A stretch of DNA of 64,000 nucleotides from Treponema sp. (GCA_024402635.1 JAKSTJ010000009.1:1-64000); one strand, 5' to 3'; positions 33,124-43,175 are shown, numbered from the stretch's first letter. Translations and numbers: made by a program. The notes: a model not told the origin generated them from the sequence alone.

Positions 33124-33684
33124 ATGACTAAAAAAGAAGTAAGGGATTATATAAAAAATCTCATATCTTTAAATAAAAACAAACTTTCTGATTTTTCCAC
33201 ATCAATCTGTAAAAATGTAATTAACTCTGCAGTTTATAAAGAATCTGAAATTCTTCTTGCATATATGGCATTAAATGATGAAGTAAATCTTTCTTTACTA
33301 ATTCAAAATGCAATTGTTTCAAAAAAACAGGTTTATATTCCCAGAATAATTCCTGATACAAATAAAATGATTTTTTATAAATATAATCCTGAAAAAATAA
33401 AGGAAGGTTCTTTTGGAATACTTGAACCGGATAAAGAAAATTCTGAGTTTGAAATAAAATCTTATAACGAAAAAATTCTTGTAATTGTTCCTGGAAGAGC
33501 CTTTACAAAAACTGGCAGCAGAATTGGACGTGGAAAAGGATTTTATGATAATTTTTTAAATGAAATCTGCATAAAAAACAATTCAAATCTGAAAACTGCC
33601 GGAGTTTGTTTTTCATTTCAGATTTTAGAAAACCTGCCTCTTGAACCACATGATAAAAAAGTAAATTTTGTCATTTCTGAATAA
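33124..33684 (+). CDS. 5-formyltetrahydrofolate cyclo-ligase
   Basis: A cytoplasmic enzyme of 186 residues that converts 5-formyl-THF to 5,10-methenyl-THF using ATP, feeding the folate one-carbon pool. The hallmark GRGKGFYD, with preceding TKTGSRIG, is at about 138-146. The N-terminal region has the usual ILLAYMALNDEVNL strand. Length is normal. It begins shortly after the preceding terminator without a clear Shine-Dalgarno sequence, so its promoter is not obvious. Its folate role links loosely to the ThyX-like protein nearby. Confidence 0.92.
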   Translation: MTKKEVRDYIKNLISLNKNKLSDFSTSICKNVINSAVYKESEILLAYMALNDEVNLSLLIQNAIVSKKQVYIPRIIPDTNKMIFYKYNPEKIKEGSFGILEPDKENSEFEIKSYNEKILVIVPGRAFTKTGSRIGRGKGFYDNFLNEICIKNNSNLKTAGVCFSFQILENLPLEPHDKKVNFVISE

Positions 33685-33706
33685 AAATAATTTTATATAA
33701 AACCTA

Positions 33707-33735
33707 TTGACCGGGTAGGCTAAAAATTGTATAAA
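33707..33735 (+). promoter_or_regulatory. Promoter of the amino-acid ABC importer
   Basis: TTGACC (33707-33712), a 17-nt spacer and TATAAA (33730-33735) form a near-consensus sigma-70-type promoter. The leader has a small TCCCT/AGGGA hairpin (33760-33777) just before the AAAGGAG ribosome binding site. Confidence 0.75.
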
Positions 33736-33793
33736 TACTTCAAATATTTTTAAACTAAGTCCCTGAAGATAAAGGGATTAAAAGGAGATTTAT

Positions 33794-34648
33794 ATGAAAA
33801 AAATTAACATTTATTCAAATGTGGCTGTGATTGCTGCAGGGCTTTCACTTGTTATGAGTTTATCAGCTTGTACAAAATCAAATACCAGTGAAAATTCAGT
33901 TCGAATTATTCAGGCTGCTCATACTCCAACAAATGTTCCATATGGTTTCCTTAATGACCAAGGTGAGTCTGACGGTTTTGAAGTTTCGGTTCTTAAGGCA
34001 GTGGATGAATTATTACCACAGTATGAATTTAAATTTAACGCAGTATCTGATGATGAACTTCTAATTGGAATTGAAACTGGAAAATATCAGCTTGGTACAA
34101 AAGGTGCATGGTTAACTGAAGAACGTAAACAGAAATTTGCCATTCCTGCAGAACCAATTGCCGCTAGTATTATTGGACTTGCATATCGTACAGATACAGC
34201 CGATCAAATTTCAGACATGGACAGTTTTGCTGCATATTCAGGAAAATTAATTCCAATTTCACCATTAAGCGCACAGTATTCAGTTATTGAAGATTACAAT
34301 AAAGCTCATGAAAAACAGCCACAGATTCAGTTAGTACCATCTGATGTTTTTGATATTGCTGATTCTTATTTGTGGGTTCTTGAAGGAAGATATGATGGAT
34401 ATTTAGTTCTTAAGCTTTCTTTTGAAAAAAATGTATTAAAAGAAACAGGACCATATCACGAATTTGCAGATAAATTGTCTTATGTTCCATATAAAGGAAT
34501 TCCAACATGGCCTTTATTCAATAAACAGGAAACTCAGCTTGTTTCAGATTATGATGCTGCTATTAAAATCTTGCAAGAAAACGGTACAATTGCTAAACTG
34601 TCACAGCAATATTTTGGCGAAAATGTATTTGATTTTGTAACAGAATAA
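33794..34648 (+). CDS. ABC importer substrate-binding lipoprotein, family 3
   Basis: A 284-residue solute-binding lipoprotein. The signal peptide ends MSLSACTKS, a good lipobox. The mature part has the amino-acid-binding family 3 pattern: YGFLNDQGESDGFEVSVLKAV (split here as YGFLNDQ and DGFEVSV), then a hinge region and a C-terminal ILQENGTIAKLSQQYFGE that is typical of the family. It feeds two permeases and an ATPase encoded next. A polar amino acid or cystine is likely, but the substrate is not fixed. AAAGGAG is well placed before the ATG and a near-consensus promoter lies upstream. Confidence 0.9.
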   Translation: MKKINIYSNVAVIAAGLSLVMSLSACTKSNTSENSVRIIQAAHTPTNVPYGFLNDQGESDGFEVSVLKAVDELLPQYEFKFNAVSDDELLIGIETGKYQLGTKGAWLTEERKQKFAIPAEPIAASIIGLAYRTDTADQISDMDSFAAYSGKLIPISPLSAQYSVIEDYNKAHEKQPQIQLVPSDVFDIADSYLWVLEGRYDGYLVLKLSFEKNVLKETGPYHEFADKLSYVPYKGIPTWPLFNKQETQLVSDYDAAIKILQENGTIAKLSQQYFGENVFDFVTE

Positions 34649-34675
34649 GTTGCCAATGTTGCTGGAATTATCCAG

Positions 34676-35380
34676 ATGAACAGACCTTTTTCTTTTGAAC
34701 AGATTTTAATCTCATTTGAAAAAATATTACCATTCCTGGGCGTAACTTTTGAAGTTATGCTTGGGACAATCATTTTAGGTCTTCTTCTTTCTATATTAAT
34801 TGTAAGACAAAACTATAGTAAGAAGAAAATCTGGAATCGTCTTTCAAAGGGGTACGTTCATATTTTAAGATGTACTCCTTCCATCGTTCTTTTATTCATA
34901 GTTTTTTATGGAATCCCAAAATTAATTTATGTTTTAACTGGTGCCAACATTAATTTCTGGCCAAAGATTGTTTTTGTTGTAATTGCTCTGTCCCTTTTGT
35001 ATTCAGCACAACTTGCAGAAATAATTCGTTCTTCTTTAGAATCTGTTGGAAAAGGTCAGTATGAAGCAGCCATCAGTTTAGGAATTTCACCATTTAGAGC
35101 AATGACCAGAATTGTTATTCCTCAGGCATTAGTTGCAGCTCTTCCAAATTTAGGAAATTCTTTTATTTCCCTTTTAAAAGAAGGAAGTCTTGCCTATACA
35201 ATTGGTTTAATCGATGTAATGGGAAAAGGCAATCTGATTATTTCTTTAAATTACGGTGGATATGCACTAGAAACTTATATTGCACTGGCAATCATTTACT
35301 GGGCCGTAACATTAATCATAGAATTTACATTTAAATTGCTTGAAAAACGCTTTTCAAAGGGGCGGATAAATGCAGCTTAA
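34676..35380 (+). CDS. ABC importer permease 1, amino-acid type
   Basis: A 234-residue membrane protein of the HisM/GlnP permease family, with about five helices. The EAA loop that docks the ATPase is visible as QYEAAISLGISPFRAMTRIVIPQA (residues about 124-147 by eye, of which EAAISLG is the core). HILRCTPSIVLLF is the other family motif. It starts 27 nt after the binding-protein stop. Its 3' end overlaps permease 2 by 11 nt. It probably forms a heterodimer with permease 2. Confidence 0.92.
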   Translation: MNRPFSFEQILISFEKILPFLGVTFEVMLGTIILGLLLSILIVRQNYSKKKIWNRLSKGYVHILRCTPSIVLLFIVFYGIPKLIYVLTGANINFWPKIVFVVIALSLLYSAQLAEIIRSSLESVGKGQYEAAISLGISPFRAMTRIVIPQALVAALPNLGNSFISLLKEGSLAYTIGLIDVMGKGNLIISLNYGGYALETYIALAIIYWAVTLIIEFTFKLLEKRFSKGRINAA

Positions 35381-36089
35381 TTTTGAATTCATGATAAAAA
35401 CTTTCTGGCTTGCATTTAAGGCAATTCCAGTTACTCTAGAAATTACAATTGTTTCTCTTCTTCTTGCAATTTTTCCTGCTTACGGAATTGCCCGTTCAAG
35501 AATCAAAAAACAAAAATTCTGGTCTCAGCTTGGAACTGTTTATGTTTCATTAATCAGGGGAACACCAATTCTTCTTCAAATCCTGATTATTTACAGTGTA
35601 ATGCCAAGCTTCTTGAATGTAATTTTAAAAAGAATTGTTCCATCAATAAATATTTTTGATTTAAATCCTATTGTTTATGCTTTTGTTGTTTTTACTCTAA
35701 ATACAATTGCAACATTAAGTGAAGTGTTCCGGTCAGCATTACAAACTGTAGATAAAGGGCAATATGAAGCAGCTTTATGTTGCGGTTTAACACATTTTCA
35801 GGCATATAGAAGAATTGTAATTCCACAGGCAATGGTTTGTGCAATTCCCAATATATGTAACCTGACAGTTGTTTTAATTAAAAATACATCCCTTGCTTTC
35901 TTAATGACAGTAAAAGATATTACTGCAGTGGCAAAAATTCAGGCTTCTTACGGATTCAATTATATTGAAGCTTATCTGGATATTTTTATTATCTATATTA
36001 TAGTTTGTTCTGTAGTTCAGATTGGATTTAAACATTTAGAAAAAAGGCTTACAAAAAAAGGAATTAAGAAGGAGGTTAAAAATGCTTAA
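35370..36089 (+). CDS. ABC importer permease 2, amino-acid type
   Basis: A 239-residue permease paralogous to the previous one. Family motifs are [15 protein letters not shown] near residue 60 and the EAA loop [18 protein letters not shown] near 130. About five membrane helices are seen. AAGGGG precedes the ATG inside the end of permease 1, and the stop overlaps the ATPase ATG by 8 nt, so all four genes are tightly coupled. Two distinct permeases next to one ATPase is the usual layout for polar amino-acid importers. Confidence 0.92.
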   Translation: MQLNFEFMIKTFWLAFKAIPVTLEITIVSLLLAIFPAYGIARSRIKKQKFWSQLGTVYVSLIRGTPILLQILIIYSVMPSFLNVILKRIVPSINIFDLNPIVYAFVVFTLNTIATLSEVFRSALQTVDKGQYEAALCCGLTHFQAYRRIVIPQAMVCAIPNICNLTVVLIKNTSLAFLMTVKDITAVAKIQASYGFNYIEAYLDIFIIYIIVCSVVQIGFKHLEKRLTKKGIKKEVKNA

Positions 36090-36816
36090 AATTACAGATG
36101 TTCATAAATCTTTTGGCAAACTGCAGGTTTTAAAAGGTATTGATTTAACTGTTTCAAAGGGTGATGTTATTGTTATTTTAGGACCTTCTGGTTCAGGAAA
36201 AACTACTTTGCTTCGATGTATAAATTTTCTTGAAACGGCCGATTCAGGAACATTGGAATTTGATGAAATTAAAACTCCATTAAATAAGGCTTCTAAAAAA
36301 ATAATTTCTTCAGTTCGAAAGAAAACAGCTTTTGTATTTCAGAATCACAATCTTTTTAATAATAAAACTGCACTTGAAAATGTAATGGAAGGTCTTGTGA
36401 TTGGAAGAAAAATACCAAAAAATGAAGCAGAAGAAATTGCTAAAAAAGCTTTAGATAAAGTGGGCCTTTCAGATAAGTACAATAACTATCCTTCAAGTTT
36501 ATCTGGAGGTCAGCAGCAGAGAGTTGGAATAGCCAGAGCAATTGCAGTTAATCCAGATGTAATTTTATTTGATGAACCAACTTCGGCCTTAGATCCTGAA
36601 TTAATTGGTGATGTTTTAAATGTAATGAAAACTCTTGCAAATGAAGGTACTACAATGATAGTAGTAACTCATGAAATGGGTTTTGCAAAAGAAGTCGCTG
36701 ATAAAGTAATTTTTATGGATGACGGCGTTTTTGTAGAGCAGGGAAGTCCTGAAGAAATATTTCAGAATCCAAAAGAGGAACGAACTAAACAATTCTTGAA
36801 AAGAATTTTAAAATAG
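36082..36816 (+). CDS. ABC importer ATPase, amino-acid type
   Basis: A 244-residue ATPase of the polar amino-acid (GlnQ/HisP) type. Walker [10 protein letters not shown] is at about 34-42, signature LSGGQQQR near 136, Walker [13 protein letters not shown] near 157, and the switch His in [11 protein letters not shown]. The motifs are complete, so it should energise the importer formed by the preceding genes. GGAGGT precedes the ATG. It is the last importer gene; the next gene starts 15 nt later and may be read through. Confidence 0.95.
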   Translation: MLKITDVHKSFGKLQVLKGIDLTVSKGDVIVILGPSGSGKTTLLRCINFLETADSGTLEFDEIKTPLNKASKKIISSVRKKTAFVFQNHNLFNNKTALENVMEGLVIGRKIPKNEAEEIAKKALDKVGLSDKYNNYPSSLSGGQQQRVGIARAIAVNPDVILFDEPTSALDPELIGDVLNVMKTLANEGTTMIVVTHEMGFAKEVADKVIFMDDGVFVEQGSPEEIFQNPKEERTKQFLKRILK

Positions 36817-36831
36817 AAAGAGAAAAAAATT

Positions 36832-37224
36832 ATGAGAAAAATTACTGGTATTTTTATTTTCTTATTATTTGCTTTTGTGTGTTCAGCTCAAAAATTAGAT
36901 GATTTTTATTACCAGCTTAATCATTCTGAAAAAACTACAACAATTCTCGGGTATCGGGGAAATTCAGAAAAAATAGTTTTTCCATCTGAAATAGAAGGGT
37001 ACAAAGTTACAGCTATTGGAAGACGACATAGTGATTATGTGATTAGTACTCTGCCGAAAAATGCGAAGGATATTTATATTCCTGAAACTGTTAATGAGAT
37101 AATTTTAACAACTTATGTATCTCAAGTAAATGAGATAGGAAACAAATTAGAACCTGGAAAAATTGCCAAAGTTGGAAAAGAACAGGAAATCGAAAAAGAA
37201 GATTTTAAATTATATTTCAAATAA
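36832..37224 (+). CDS. Short BspA/LRR_5-like secreted protein
   Basis: A 130-residue exported protein with signal peptide GIFIFLLFAFVCSAQ. The mature part contains one BspA-type leucine-rich repeat-like unit: KIVFPSEIEGYKVTAIGRR, then DIYIPETVNEI. BspA-type proteins are surface or adhesion proteins with many repeats and are abundant in treponemes. This one has only one or two units, so it may be a fragment or a minimal member. It follows the ABC ATPase by 15 nt, but no functional link is apparent. Confidence 0.6.
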   Translation: MRKITGIFIFLLFAFVCSAQKLDDFYYQLNHSEKTTTILGYRGNSEKIVFPSEIEGYKVTAIGRRHSDYVISTLPKNAKDIYIPETVNEIILTTYVSQVNEIGNKLEPGKIAKVGKEQEIEKEDFKLYFK

Positions 37225-37591
37225 ATTTATAGGGATGTCTAAGCAGAAATTTTCTAAAAAAGCAGTTTCTTTTGAATTGAATATTTTTATTTTATAATTT
37301 ATACTAAAGATACTTAAGGAATTGGATTTTGGTTTTTGCTGGACAATTCTTTATTAAGTCTTTTTTTTATAGTCCCGAATGTCAACCACAGTTTTATACT
37401 GATTCGGCTTTGGTGTACTTCTGGAATTTTATTACCCTGTTTTTAATAATTCCTACTGTTTTTTCTTAGACTATAATAGAATTTCTTCGTTCATAAAAAT
37501 GACTTAATAATTCTGTTGTAGCATTACCTGATCCGATTCCATTTTTTTTTAAATTTTATTTATACAGAAAAATATTATATAATTTGGTTAT
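37225..37591. other. 367-nt non-coding gap with a leaderless -10 box at its end
   Basis: No reading frame or convincing hairpin is seen. A GGGATGTCT stretch at 37232 resembles the starts of terminators at 22 and 25053 but has no pairing arm. TATAAT at 37578-37583 ends 8 nt before the ATG of the tandem MarR regulator, so that message is probably leaderless. Confidence 0.5.
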
Positions 37592-38491
37592 ATGTATGAT
37601 GATGCTTTAATGACTTTTCTGACAACAATTCCGTATTTTGTATGCAAAACTATTGTAAGTTATGATTTATCTGCTGCAAAACTGGAAGACACAAAACATT
37701 TTCTTTTAGGAGAAGTCAGACGGCTTGGAAAAATAAATAAGAAAGTTCGCTATGAAGATATAAACAAATCTTTACATTATTCCAAGGCAGTAGTGTCTAA
37801 ACAGTTAAAAAAGCTGGAAGAGTCAGATTACATTATTATGTATGATGATGAAGAAAATAAAAATCGTAAAATTGTAGAAATAACTGAAAAAGGATTTTTA
37901 TACACTAAAGGCTGGCTTAATATTCTAAAAGTAAGTGAAACCGATTTTTTTAAAGGTATTTCAGAAGAAGAAAAAATTAAACTATCTGAATATTTACGAA
38001 AATTTTATAATAATCTTCCTCAGGCTGATTATGTTTTTGTAGATAAAGAAAATGTCTGGCTGGAAATTTTTCATTGTTTTGTAATTATTTATAGATACAC
38101 CCAGCATTTTTATAGAACTGCCGTTGATGTTGATGGGCATTTTATTCATGAATTACGAGTTCTGGCTCACCTGGGAAATCTTAAGAATTGGGTAGATTTT
38201 AAAAAACTGGAAGAACTTTTAAATCTTAATCAGCCAAAAGTCGTAAGATTGATTTCAAGTTTATATTCTAAAGGCTTTGTAAATGTCAGAATAAATCCTG
38301 CCGATCAGCGAAAAAAACAAGCATTAATTAAAGAAGATGGATACGAAAAAGCTCGGGAAATTGTAGATTTTTATAATATTGTAAAAGAAAAGGGGTTAGA
38401 TAATTTTACAGAAGACCAGCGTATTGAATTTTATACAATTCTTTCCAAATGGGAAAAGAATGTAAATGTTATTGTAAAATCTCAAAATTAA
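37592..38491 (+). CDS. Tandem MarR-like regulator heading locus B
   Basis: A 299-residue cytoplasmic protein with two winged-helix regions. The first (about 40-115) reads VRYEDINKSLHYSKAVVSKQLKKLEES and a wing with EENKNRKIVEITEKG (given here in parts). The second (about 185-260) reads FKKLEELLNLNQPKVVRLISSLYSKG and a wing with PADQRKKQALIKEDG. Both follow the MarR helix-turn-helix then wing order, so one chain may act as a pseudo-dimer. It precedes the locus B cyclase by 96 nt on the same strand and is the obvious candidate regulator of the locus. Its ligand is unknown. It appears to be expressed from a leaderless message. Confidence 0.7.
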   Translation: MYDDALMTFLTTIPYFVCKTIVSYDLSAAKLEDTKHFLLGEVRRLGKINKKVRYEDINKSLHYSKAVVSKQLKKLEESDYIIMYDDEENKNRKIVEITEKGFLYTKGWLNILKVSETDFFKGISEEEKIKLSEYLRKFYNNLPQADYVFVDKENVWLEIFHCFVIIYRYTQHFYRTAVDVDGHFIHELRVLAHLGNLKNWVDFKKLEELLNLNQPKVVRLISSLYSKGFVNVRINPADQRKKQALIKEDGYEKAREIVDFYNIVKEKGLDNFTEDQRIEFYTILSKWEKNVNVIVKSQN

Positions 38492-38587
38492 AAATTTAAC
38501 TCTAGAATTATTTGCGACTTATAGGTAAAATACACTAGGACTTTTATAGTCAATTAAAAAGTTTTATAAAAAAGTTGGAATTATCAT

Positions 38588-40666
38588 ATGAAAAAAAAGA
38601 AGAGAGTTTTATTTTCAATTGGATTTAAACTTGTTTTAATTATTTCATTTCTTGTTATTGTTTCTTTGGGTTCATTGACCTATATGGTTAGTACAGTTGT
38701 AGGTCAGTCAATCAGTACAAATACAGAAGATGCAAATCTTACATTAGCAAATCAAGGTGCAGCCAGTGTAAAAAATGAACTTACTTCCATCCGTTCAAAT
38801 GTATTTTTAATGCTGGATATGTTGAACGCAACTGGTGGTTCTGGAATTTTAACCCGTCAGACATCTTCATACTTTTTTGAAAGAAATCCTTCTATAGCTG
38901 CCGTTGTTATTCCTAACGATAAAGAACTTATTAATGAACGTTTTTTTCTTTCCAACGAAATTGAAACTTCTTATGTTCAGGAGTTTATTGACTTAAATCA
39001 GGATAAAATTTCTAAAACAGAAAATGGTGAATCTTTTGCTATGAATGCTGCTTCTGTTTTTGATCTTCCAATTCTTGTTTTTATGTTTCCATGGCAGGAA
39101 AGCGGTATGAATCAGGCTGTAATGATTTTCTTTACAAGTGATGCTCTTTCAAATGCTCTTGGTTCAAGTAAAACAAATTTAAGCTGTCTTGTAAATTTCG
39201 AAGGTGATGTTTTAGTTCATCCTGATTTTGATCTTGTAAAAGCCGGCGTAAATCTTTCAAGTTCACCTTTATTAGATTTTATGAAGGCAACTGAACAGGA
39301 AAGCGGTCAGACTTTATATACAGATACAGATGAAGTTGAATATTTTGGCGCATACGAAAGAATACCAATTGCTGATGTTGCGGTTTTAACTACCATTCAA
39401 AAAGAACTTGCTTTGGAAGATTTGAACAAACAGACAAAAACAAATATTTATGTAACTCTTGCAGTTTTATTTATTGCAGTTCTGTTTATTTTCCTGTATT
39501 CAAAAACAATCAGTCGTCCCCTTAGAAAATTAACTGCAGTTGCAAATGAAATTCAAAAAGGTAATTTTAATACAGAATTATTTGATACTCTTAAAACTCA
39601 TCGTTCTGATGAAATTGCCGTTTTATATGAAAGTACAAAAGATGAACGTCAGATTCTTAATACTGTTGCCATGCTTACAAATAAACACGTTGTAAAAATG
39701 CTTATTGAAGGTGTTGATTTTGATCCTCACTTAAAAGATGCCACAATGTTCTTTAGTGATATTCGTGGTTTTACTGCTATTTCTGATGGTTTTAATAAAC
39801 GCTTTGGAGCTGAGTCTGCCAGTCAGATTATCGCCTTCCTTGATGATTATATGGACCGTATGAGTAAGTGTGTAAATCTTTCCGGCGGTTTTGTTGATAA
39901 GTTTGAAGGTGATGCGGTAATGGCTCACTGGGGTGCCTTCCGTACAGATAATCTGGATTTTGAATCCCTTGATAAAAATTCGGAAGAATACAAACTTAAA
40001 TATGAAGAACATTTCTCTCATGTAAAAGAAGATGCTGTTAATGCTATTAGAGGAACCATTGCAATGCGTTATGCTCTTATGCTTTATAACAAACAGGCAG
40101 AACAGTTTACAAAAGAACATGAAGGTGAAGCAAAAGCTCCATATAAACCTCATATTAGAATTGGTTGTGGTTTAAATACTGGTCGTGTAACAGCAGGTTT
40201 TATGGGATCAAAAGAAAAAATGGAATTTACAGTAATTGGTGATGCAGTAAATCTTGCCAGCCGTACTGAAAGTTCAAATAAACCATGTGGAACAGATATT
40301 CTTATTACAGAAGATACATACAATATTCTTAAGAATGATTTTATTAAAAACGAAAGCAACAATTTTACAATCAAGCCTGAAAATCTTGAAAGAGAAATTA
40401 TTGTTGAACAAATTCCAGTTACATTTGAAGTAAAAGGAAAGGGTAAACAGCATTTCTATGGTGTAGTAAATATGCCAAATTTTGATATTGAAAAGTTTTT
40501 TAAATCTAGTGAACCTGATTTTGTTGCAGATGAAGATTGTATAAAAGCTGTAGGTCCAAAAGGTCCAAGAACTCTTGCTCAGGTAAGAGAAATGCTTGGA
40601 ATTCCAACACCAGACTTTAGCGGAGTGAATTTAGATGCGGAAGAGAATAAAGTTACGATTTCTTGA
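38588..40666 (+). CDS. Locus B membrane adenylate cyclase (class III)
   Basis: A 692-residue paralogue of the locus A cyclase. A first helix lies at about 11-35, then an extracytoplasmic sensor of about 240 residues, a second helix at about 287-307, a HAMP linker (SRPLRKLTAVANEIQKGNF) and a class III cyclase domain at about 375-590. Catalytic residues are FFSDIRGFT, KFEGDAVMAHWG, KMEFTVIGDAVNLASRTE, all intact, including the adenine-specifying Lys and Asp. The C-terminal tail RTLAQVREMLGIPTPDFS is shared with locus A. The gene overlaps the FecR gene by 32 nt, as in locus A. It should make cAMP in response to an envelope signal; the signal is unknown. Confidence 0.9.
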   Translation: MKKKKRVLFSIGFKLVLIISFLVIVSLGSLTYMVSTVVGQSISTNTEDANLTLANQGAASVKNELTSIRSNVFLMLDMLNATGGSGILTRQTSSYFFERNPSIAAVVIPNDKELINERFFLSNEIETSYVQEFIDLNQDKISKTENGESFAMNAASVFDLPILVFMFPWQESGMNQAVMIFFTSDALSNALGSSKTNLSCLVNFEGDVLVHPDFDLVKAGVNLSSSPLLDFMKATEQESGQTLYTDTDEVEYFGAYERIPIADVAVLTTIQKELALEDLNKQTKTNIYVTLAVLFIAVLFIFLYSKTISRPLRKLTAVANEIQKGNFNTELFDTLKTHRSDEIAVLYESTKDERQILNTVAMLTNKHVVKMLIEGVDFDPHLKDATMFFSDIRGFTAISDGFNKRFGAESASQIIAFLDDYMDRMSKCVNLSGGFVDKFEGDAVMAHWGAFRTDNLDFESLDKNSEEYKLKYEEHFSHVKEDAVNAIRGTIAMRYALMLYNKQAEQFTKEHEGEAKAPYKPHIRIGCGLNTGRVTAGFMGSKEKMEFTVIGDAVNLASRTESSNKPCGTDILITEDTYNILKNDFIKNESNNFTIKPENLEREIIVEQIPVTFEVKGKGKQHFYGVVNMPNFDIEKFFKSSEPDFVADEDCIKAVGPKGPRTLAQVREMLGIPTPDFSGVNLDAEENKVTIS

Positions 40667-43175
40667 TGTTGTATTTGTTCTTCTCTGTCTTGCAGGTGCT
40701 GGTTATAGTGGTTATAAATTTTACGAAGAATTATATCGTACTTTAGAAAAACAGAACGAAGAACCAATTGCAAATATCATTATTAAAGAAAATATTGCTC
40801 AAAGAAAATTTGAAGATGGAAAAATCTGGGACAGACTTAAAACTGAAGCAAAGATTTACAATGGAGATACTATTCATACCAGTGCAAAATCTCTGGCTGC
40901 AGTTCAGTTTATTGACGAAAATTCCATTGAATTGGGAGCTAATACATTAATTCGTGTTTATCTCAAAGTTGATGATGAAGAAGATGGGTCTGTCATTAAT
41001 CTGGAAAATGGTTCGGTTACAATCAATTCATTTAATTCAGTCATAAAAATTAAATCAAAAGATTCAATAATTGTAATTGATAAAAATTCAACCCTTAATG
41101 CAAATTATGAAGAAGGAGTTGGACTTAAGGTTTATTTAAAAGAAGGTTCAGCAAAACTTCAGAAAGAAGACGGTAGTATTGGAGAAAAAGAAATTCAGCA
41201 GGGAGTTGTTGTAACTTACAATGATTCTGGTGATGTTCTTTCTACAGTTCCACCAGAATTAATAGAAGAAATTGAAGATTTATACTCAGAACCTCCAGTT
41301 TTAATTGCTCCAGTTCCTGAATATAAGGTTCAGTATAGAACAAAAATACCTACAATAAGATTTATCTGGTCTCAACTGAATCTGGCAAATTCTTATCAGC
41401 TGGAAATTGCAGATAATACTGAAATGAAAAATCCTGTTTTTTCTCAGAGAGTTCAGCAGACTTCAAGAATAATTAATGAACTTCCAGAAGGAAAATGGTA
41501 CTGGAGAGTTATTCCTTACTATCAGCTTACAAAAAGTTTTGGAACTGCTTCAGAAGTTCAATCATTAGTTATTAATAAAACTCCGGAACTGGAAAAACCT
41601 GTTTTATTAATGCCAAAAAATAATGGACTTACAAGTACACGTCTTCCTTTAAGTAATGGCGGCTATGTTTATAAAAAGGTTGTCCTTTCCTGGAAAGATA
41701 ATCCGGAAGCTGTAAAATACAATGTAAAAGTCTGGACTGGAAGTTCTTCAAATTGTGTTGTTGAAGCTTCTACAACTAAAAATTATTACGAAATTGATAC
41801 AACAAAAGTTGATTTAAAAAATGGAAAATGGAATTGGTCTGTTGGCTTAACAGATTCAGAAGGAAACTACAAAGAATCTAATGTAAGAGCTTTTATTGCA
41901 ATAGATGATGAAATTGTACAGAGAACTATTTTCCCTCCAGATGGATACAGATTATCAGAAGGTCGTACTGCGGATGTTCGTTATTCATGGAAATCAAATA
42001 TTCCGTCAGATACAATTTTTGAACTTTCAAAAGATTCAAATTTTAAAAATATTTTATTTAAACAGGTAACAACCAGCAATTCTGCTTCAGGAAGAACTTT
42101 ATCTCCTGGAACTTATTACTGGAGAATCAGATCTGAAATTGAAGGAGTTGAACTTAAAACTTCACCTAAAACTTTAATTGTTGAACCTCCAATGGAAGCT
42201 CCTGCTTTGTTAAATCCTGTTTCAGGTTCAAAAGCTGTTGTAAGACCGGATCGTCCTTTTGATATAAAATGGGCACCTGTTGATGGAGCAGATTATTATC
42301 AGATAAAAGTTTATCCTCTTGGAAATCCAGAAAATGTTTTGTTTGAAAAAAATTATCTTGAAACAACTTCTGTAAGAATGAATTTTGCTTCATGGAAAGA
42401 ACAATCATACGGAATTTCTTTACAGGCTTTTAGAGAAGAAACCGTTCTTGCTTCTCGTGCAACATCTTTCCTTGGAAAGTACAATTTTAATTTAATAAAA
42501 ATTAAACCAATTGAAATTATTACTCCAGAAAATGGAATTGTAATAGACGGTGTTGAAGCTGTAAAAAACCCTGGTGTATTTGAATGGAATTATGTCGGAA
42601 AACCTGCCAGATGTGAAATTGTTGTATACAAAGGGGATGTTGCTCCTGAAAATGAATTTTTAAGAATACAAAATCCAGAAACTGTAACACAAATGCCAGC
42701 ATTCTATTCTGGAATATATAACTGGACTGTTTTAGGTTATACTGCAGATAATTACGATATTTCTGTTGGAAAATATTACGGTTTTGCTGTTACTCCAATT
42801 GAAAAAATGCCAAAACCTGTTGTAATTATTCCTAAAAACAGAACTACTTTTGATAAAGAATATTTTAAGGCTAACAGAACAATTATGTTCCAATGGAATC
42901 CTGTAGAAAAAGCAGATCGCTATGTTCTTAGAATTCTTAATCCGGAAAATGAACTTGTAGTTGAAAAGATTTTGAAAAAAGATGTTACATCATACGAATT
43001 TACTGAACTTGAAAAATTGTCTGTTGGAAACTTTACATGGACTTTGGAAGCTCAGACAATGTGGGGCAATGTAGTTTTCCAGAATGGTGATGAAAGTGTT
43101 CAGACTTTTAGGGTTTCATTGCCTTCAATTAAAACTCCAACTGCAACAGATGAAGGAGTAAGATATGGCAGATAA
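40635..43175 (+). CDS. Locus B FecR-domain protein with multiple Fn3-like repeats
   Basis: An 846-residue protein. One N-terminal membrane helix (VVFVLLCLAGAGYSGYKFY) is followed by a periplasmic FecR-like domain at about 40-210, with NEEPIANI, WDRLKTEAKIYNGDTIHT and QQGVVVTYNDSG. From about 230 to the end there are at least five Fn3-like modules, each with an F/W-x-W-x-x-A-x-x-Y start and a YYWR or FTWT ending (IRFIWSQLNLANSYQL, KWYWRVIPYY, TYYWRIRSE, IMFQWNPVEKADRYVL). It is a longer paralogue of the locus A FecR protein. The repeats suggest reach across the periplasm towards an outer-membrane or peptidoglycan partner, which is inferred. Confidence 0.8.
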   Translation: MRKRIKLRFLDVVFVLLCLAGAGYSGYKFYEELYRTLEKQNEEPIANIIIKENIAQRKFEDGKIWDRLKTEAKIYNGDTIHTSAKSLAAVQFIDENSIELGANTLIRVYLKVDDEEDGSVINLENGSVTINSFNSVIKIKSKDSIIVIDKNSTLNANYEEGVGLKVYLKEGSAKLQKEDGSIGEKEIQQGVVVTYNDSGDVLSTVPPELIEEIEDLYSEPPVLIAPVPEYKVQYRTKIPTIRFIWSQLNLANSYQLEIADNTEMKNPVFSQRVQQTSRIINELPEGKWYWRVIPYYQLTKSFGTASEVQSLVINKTPELEKPVLLMPKNNGLTSTRLPLSNGGYVYKKVVLSWKDNPEAVKYNVKVWTGSSSNCVVEASTTKNYYEIDTTKVDLKNGKWNWSVGLTDSEGNYKESNVRAFIAIDDEIVQRTIFPPDGYRLSEGRTADVRYSWKSNIPSDTIFELSKDSNFKNILFKQVTTSNSASGRTLSPGTYYWRIRSEIEGVELKTSPKTLIVEPPMEAPALLNPVSGSKAVVRPDRPFDIKWAPVDGADYYQIKVYPLGNPENVLFEKNYLETTSVRMNFASWKEQSYGISLQAFREETVLASRATSFLGKYNFNLIKIKPIEIITPENGIVIDGVEAVKNPGVFEWNYVGKPARCEIVVYKGDVAPENEFLRIQNPETVTQMPAFYSGIYNWTVLGYTADNYDISVGKYYGFAVTPIEKMPKPVVIIPKNRTTFDKEYFKANRTIMFQWNPVEKADRYVLRILNPENELVVEKILKKDVTSYEFTELEKLSVGNFTWTLEAQTMWGNVVFQNGDESVQTFRVSLPSIKTPTATDEGVRYGR

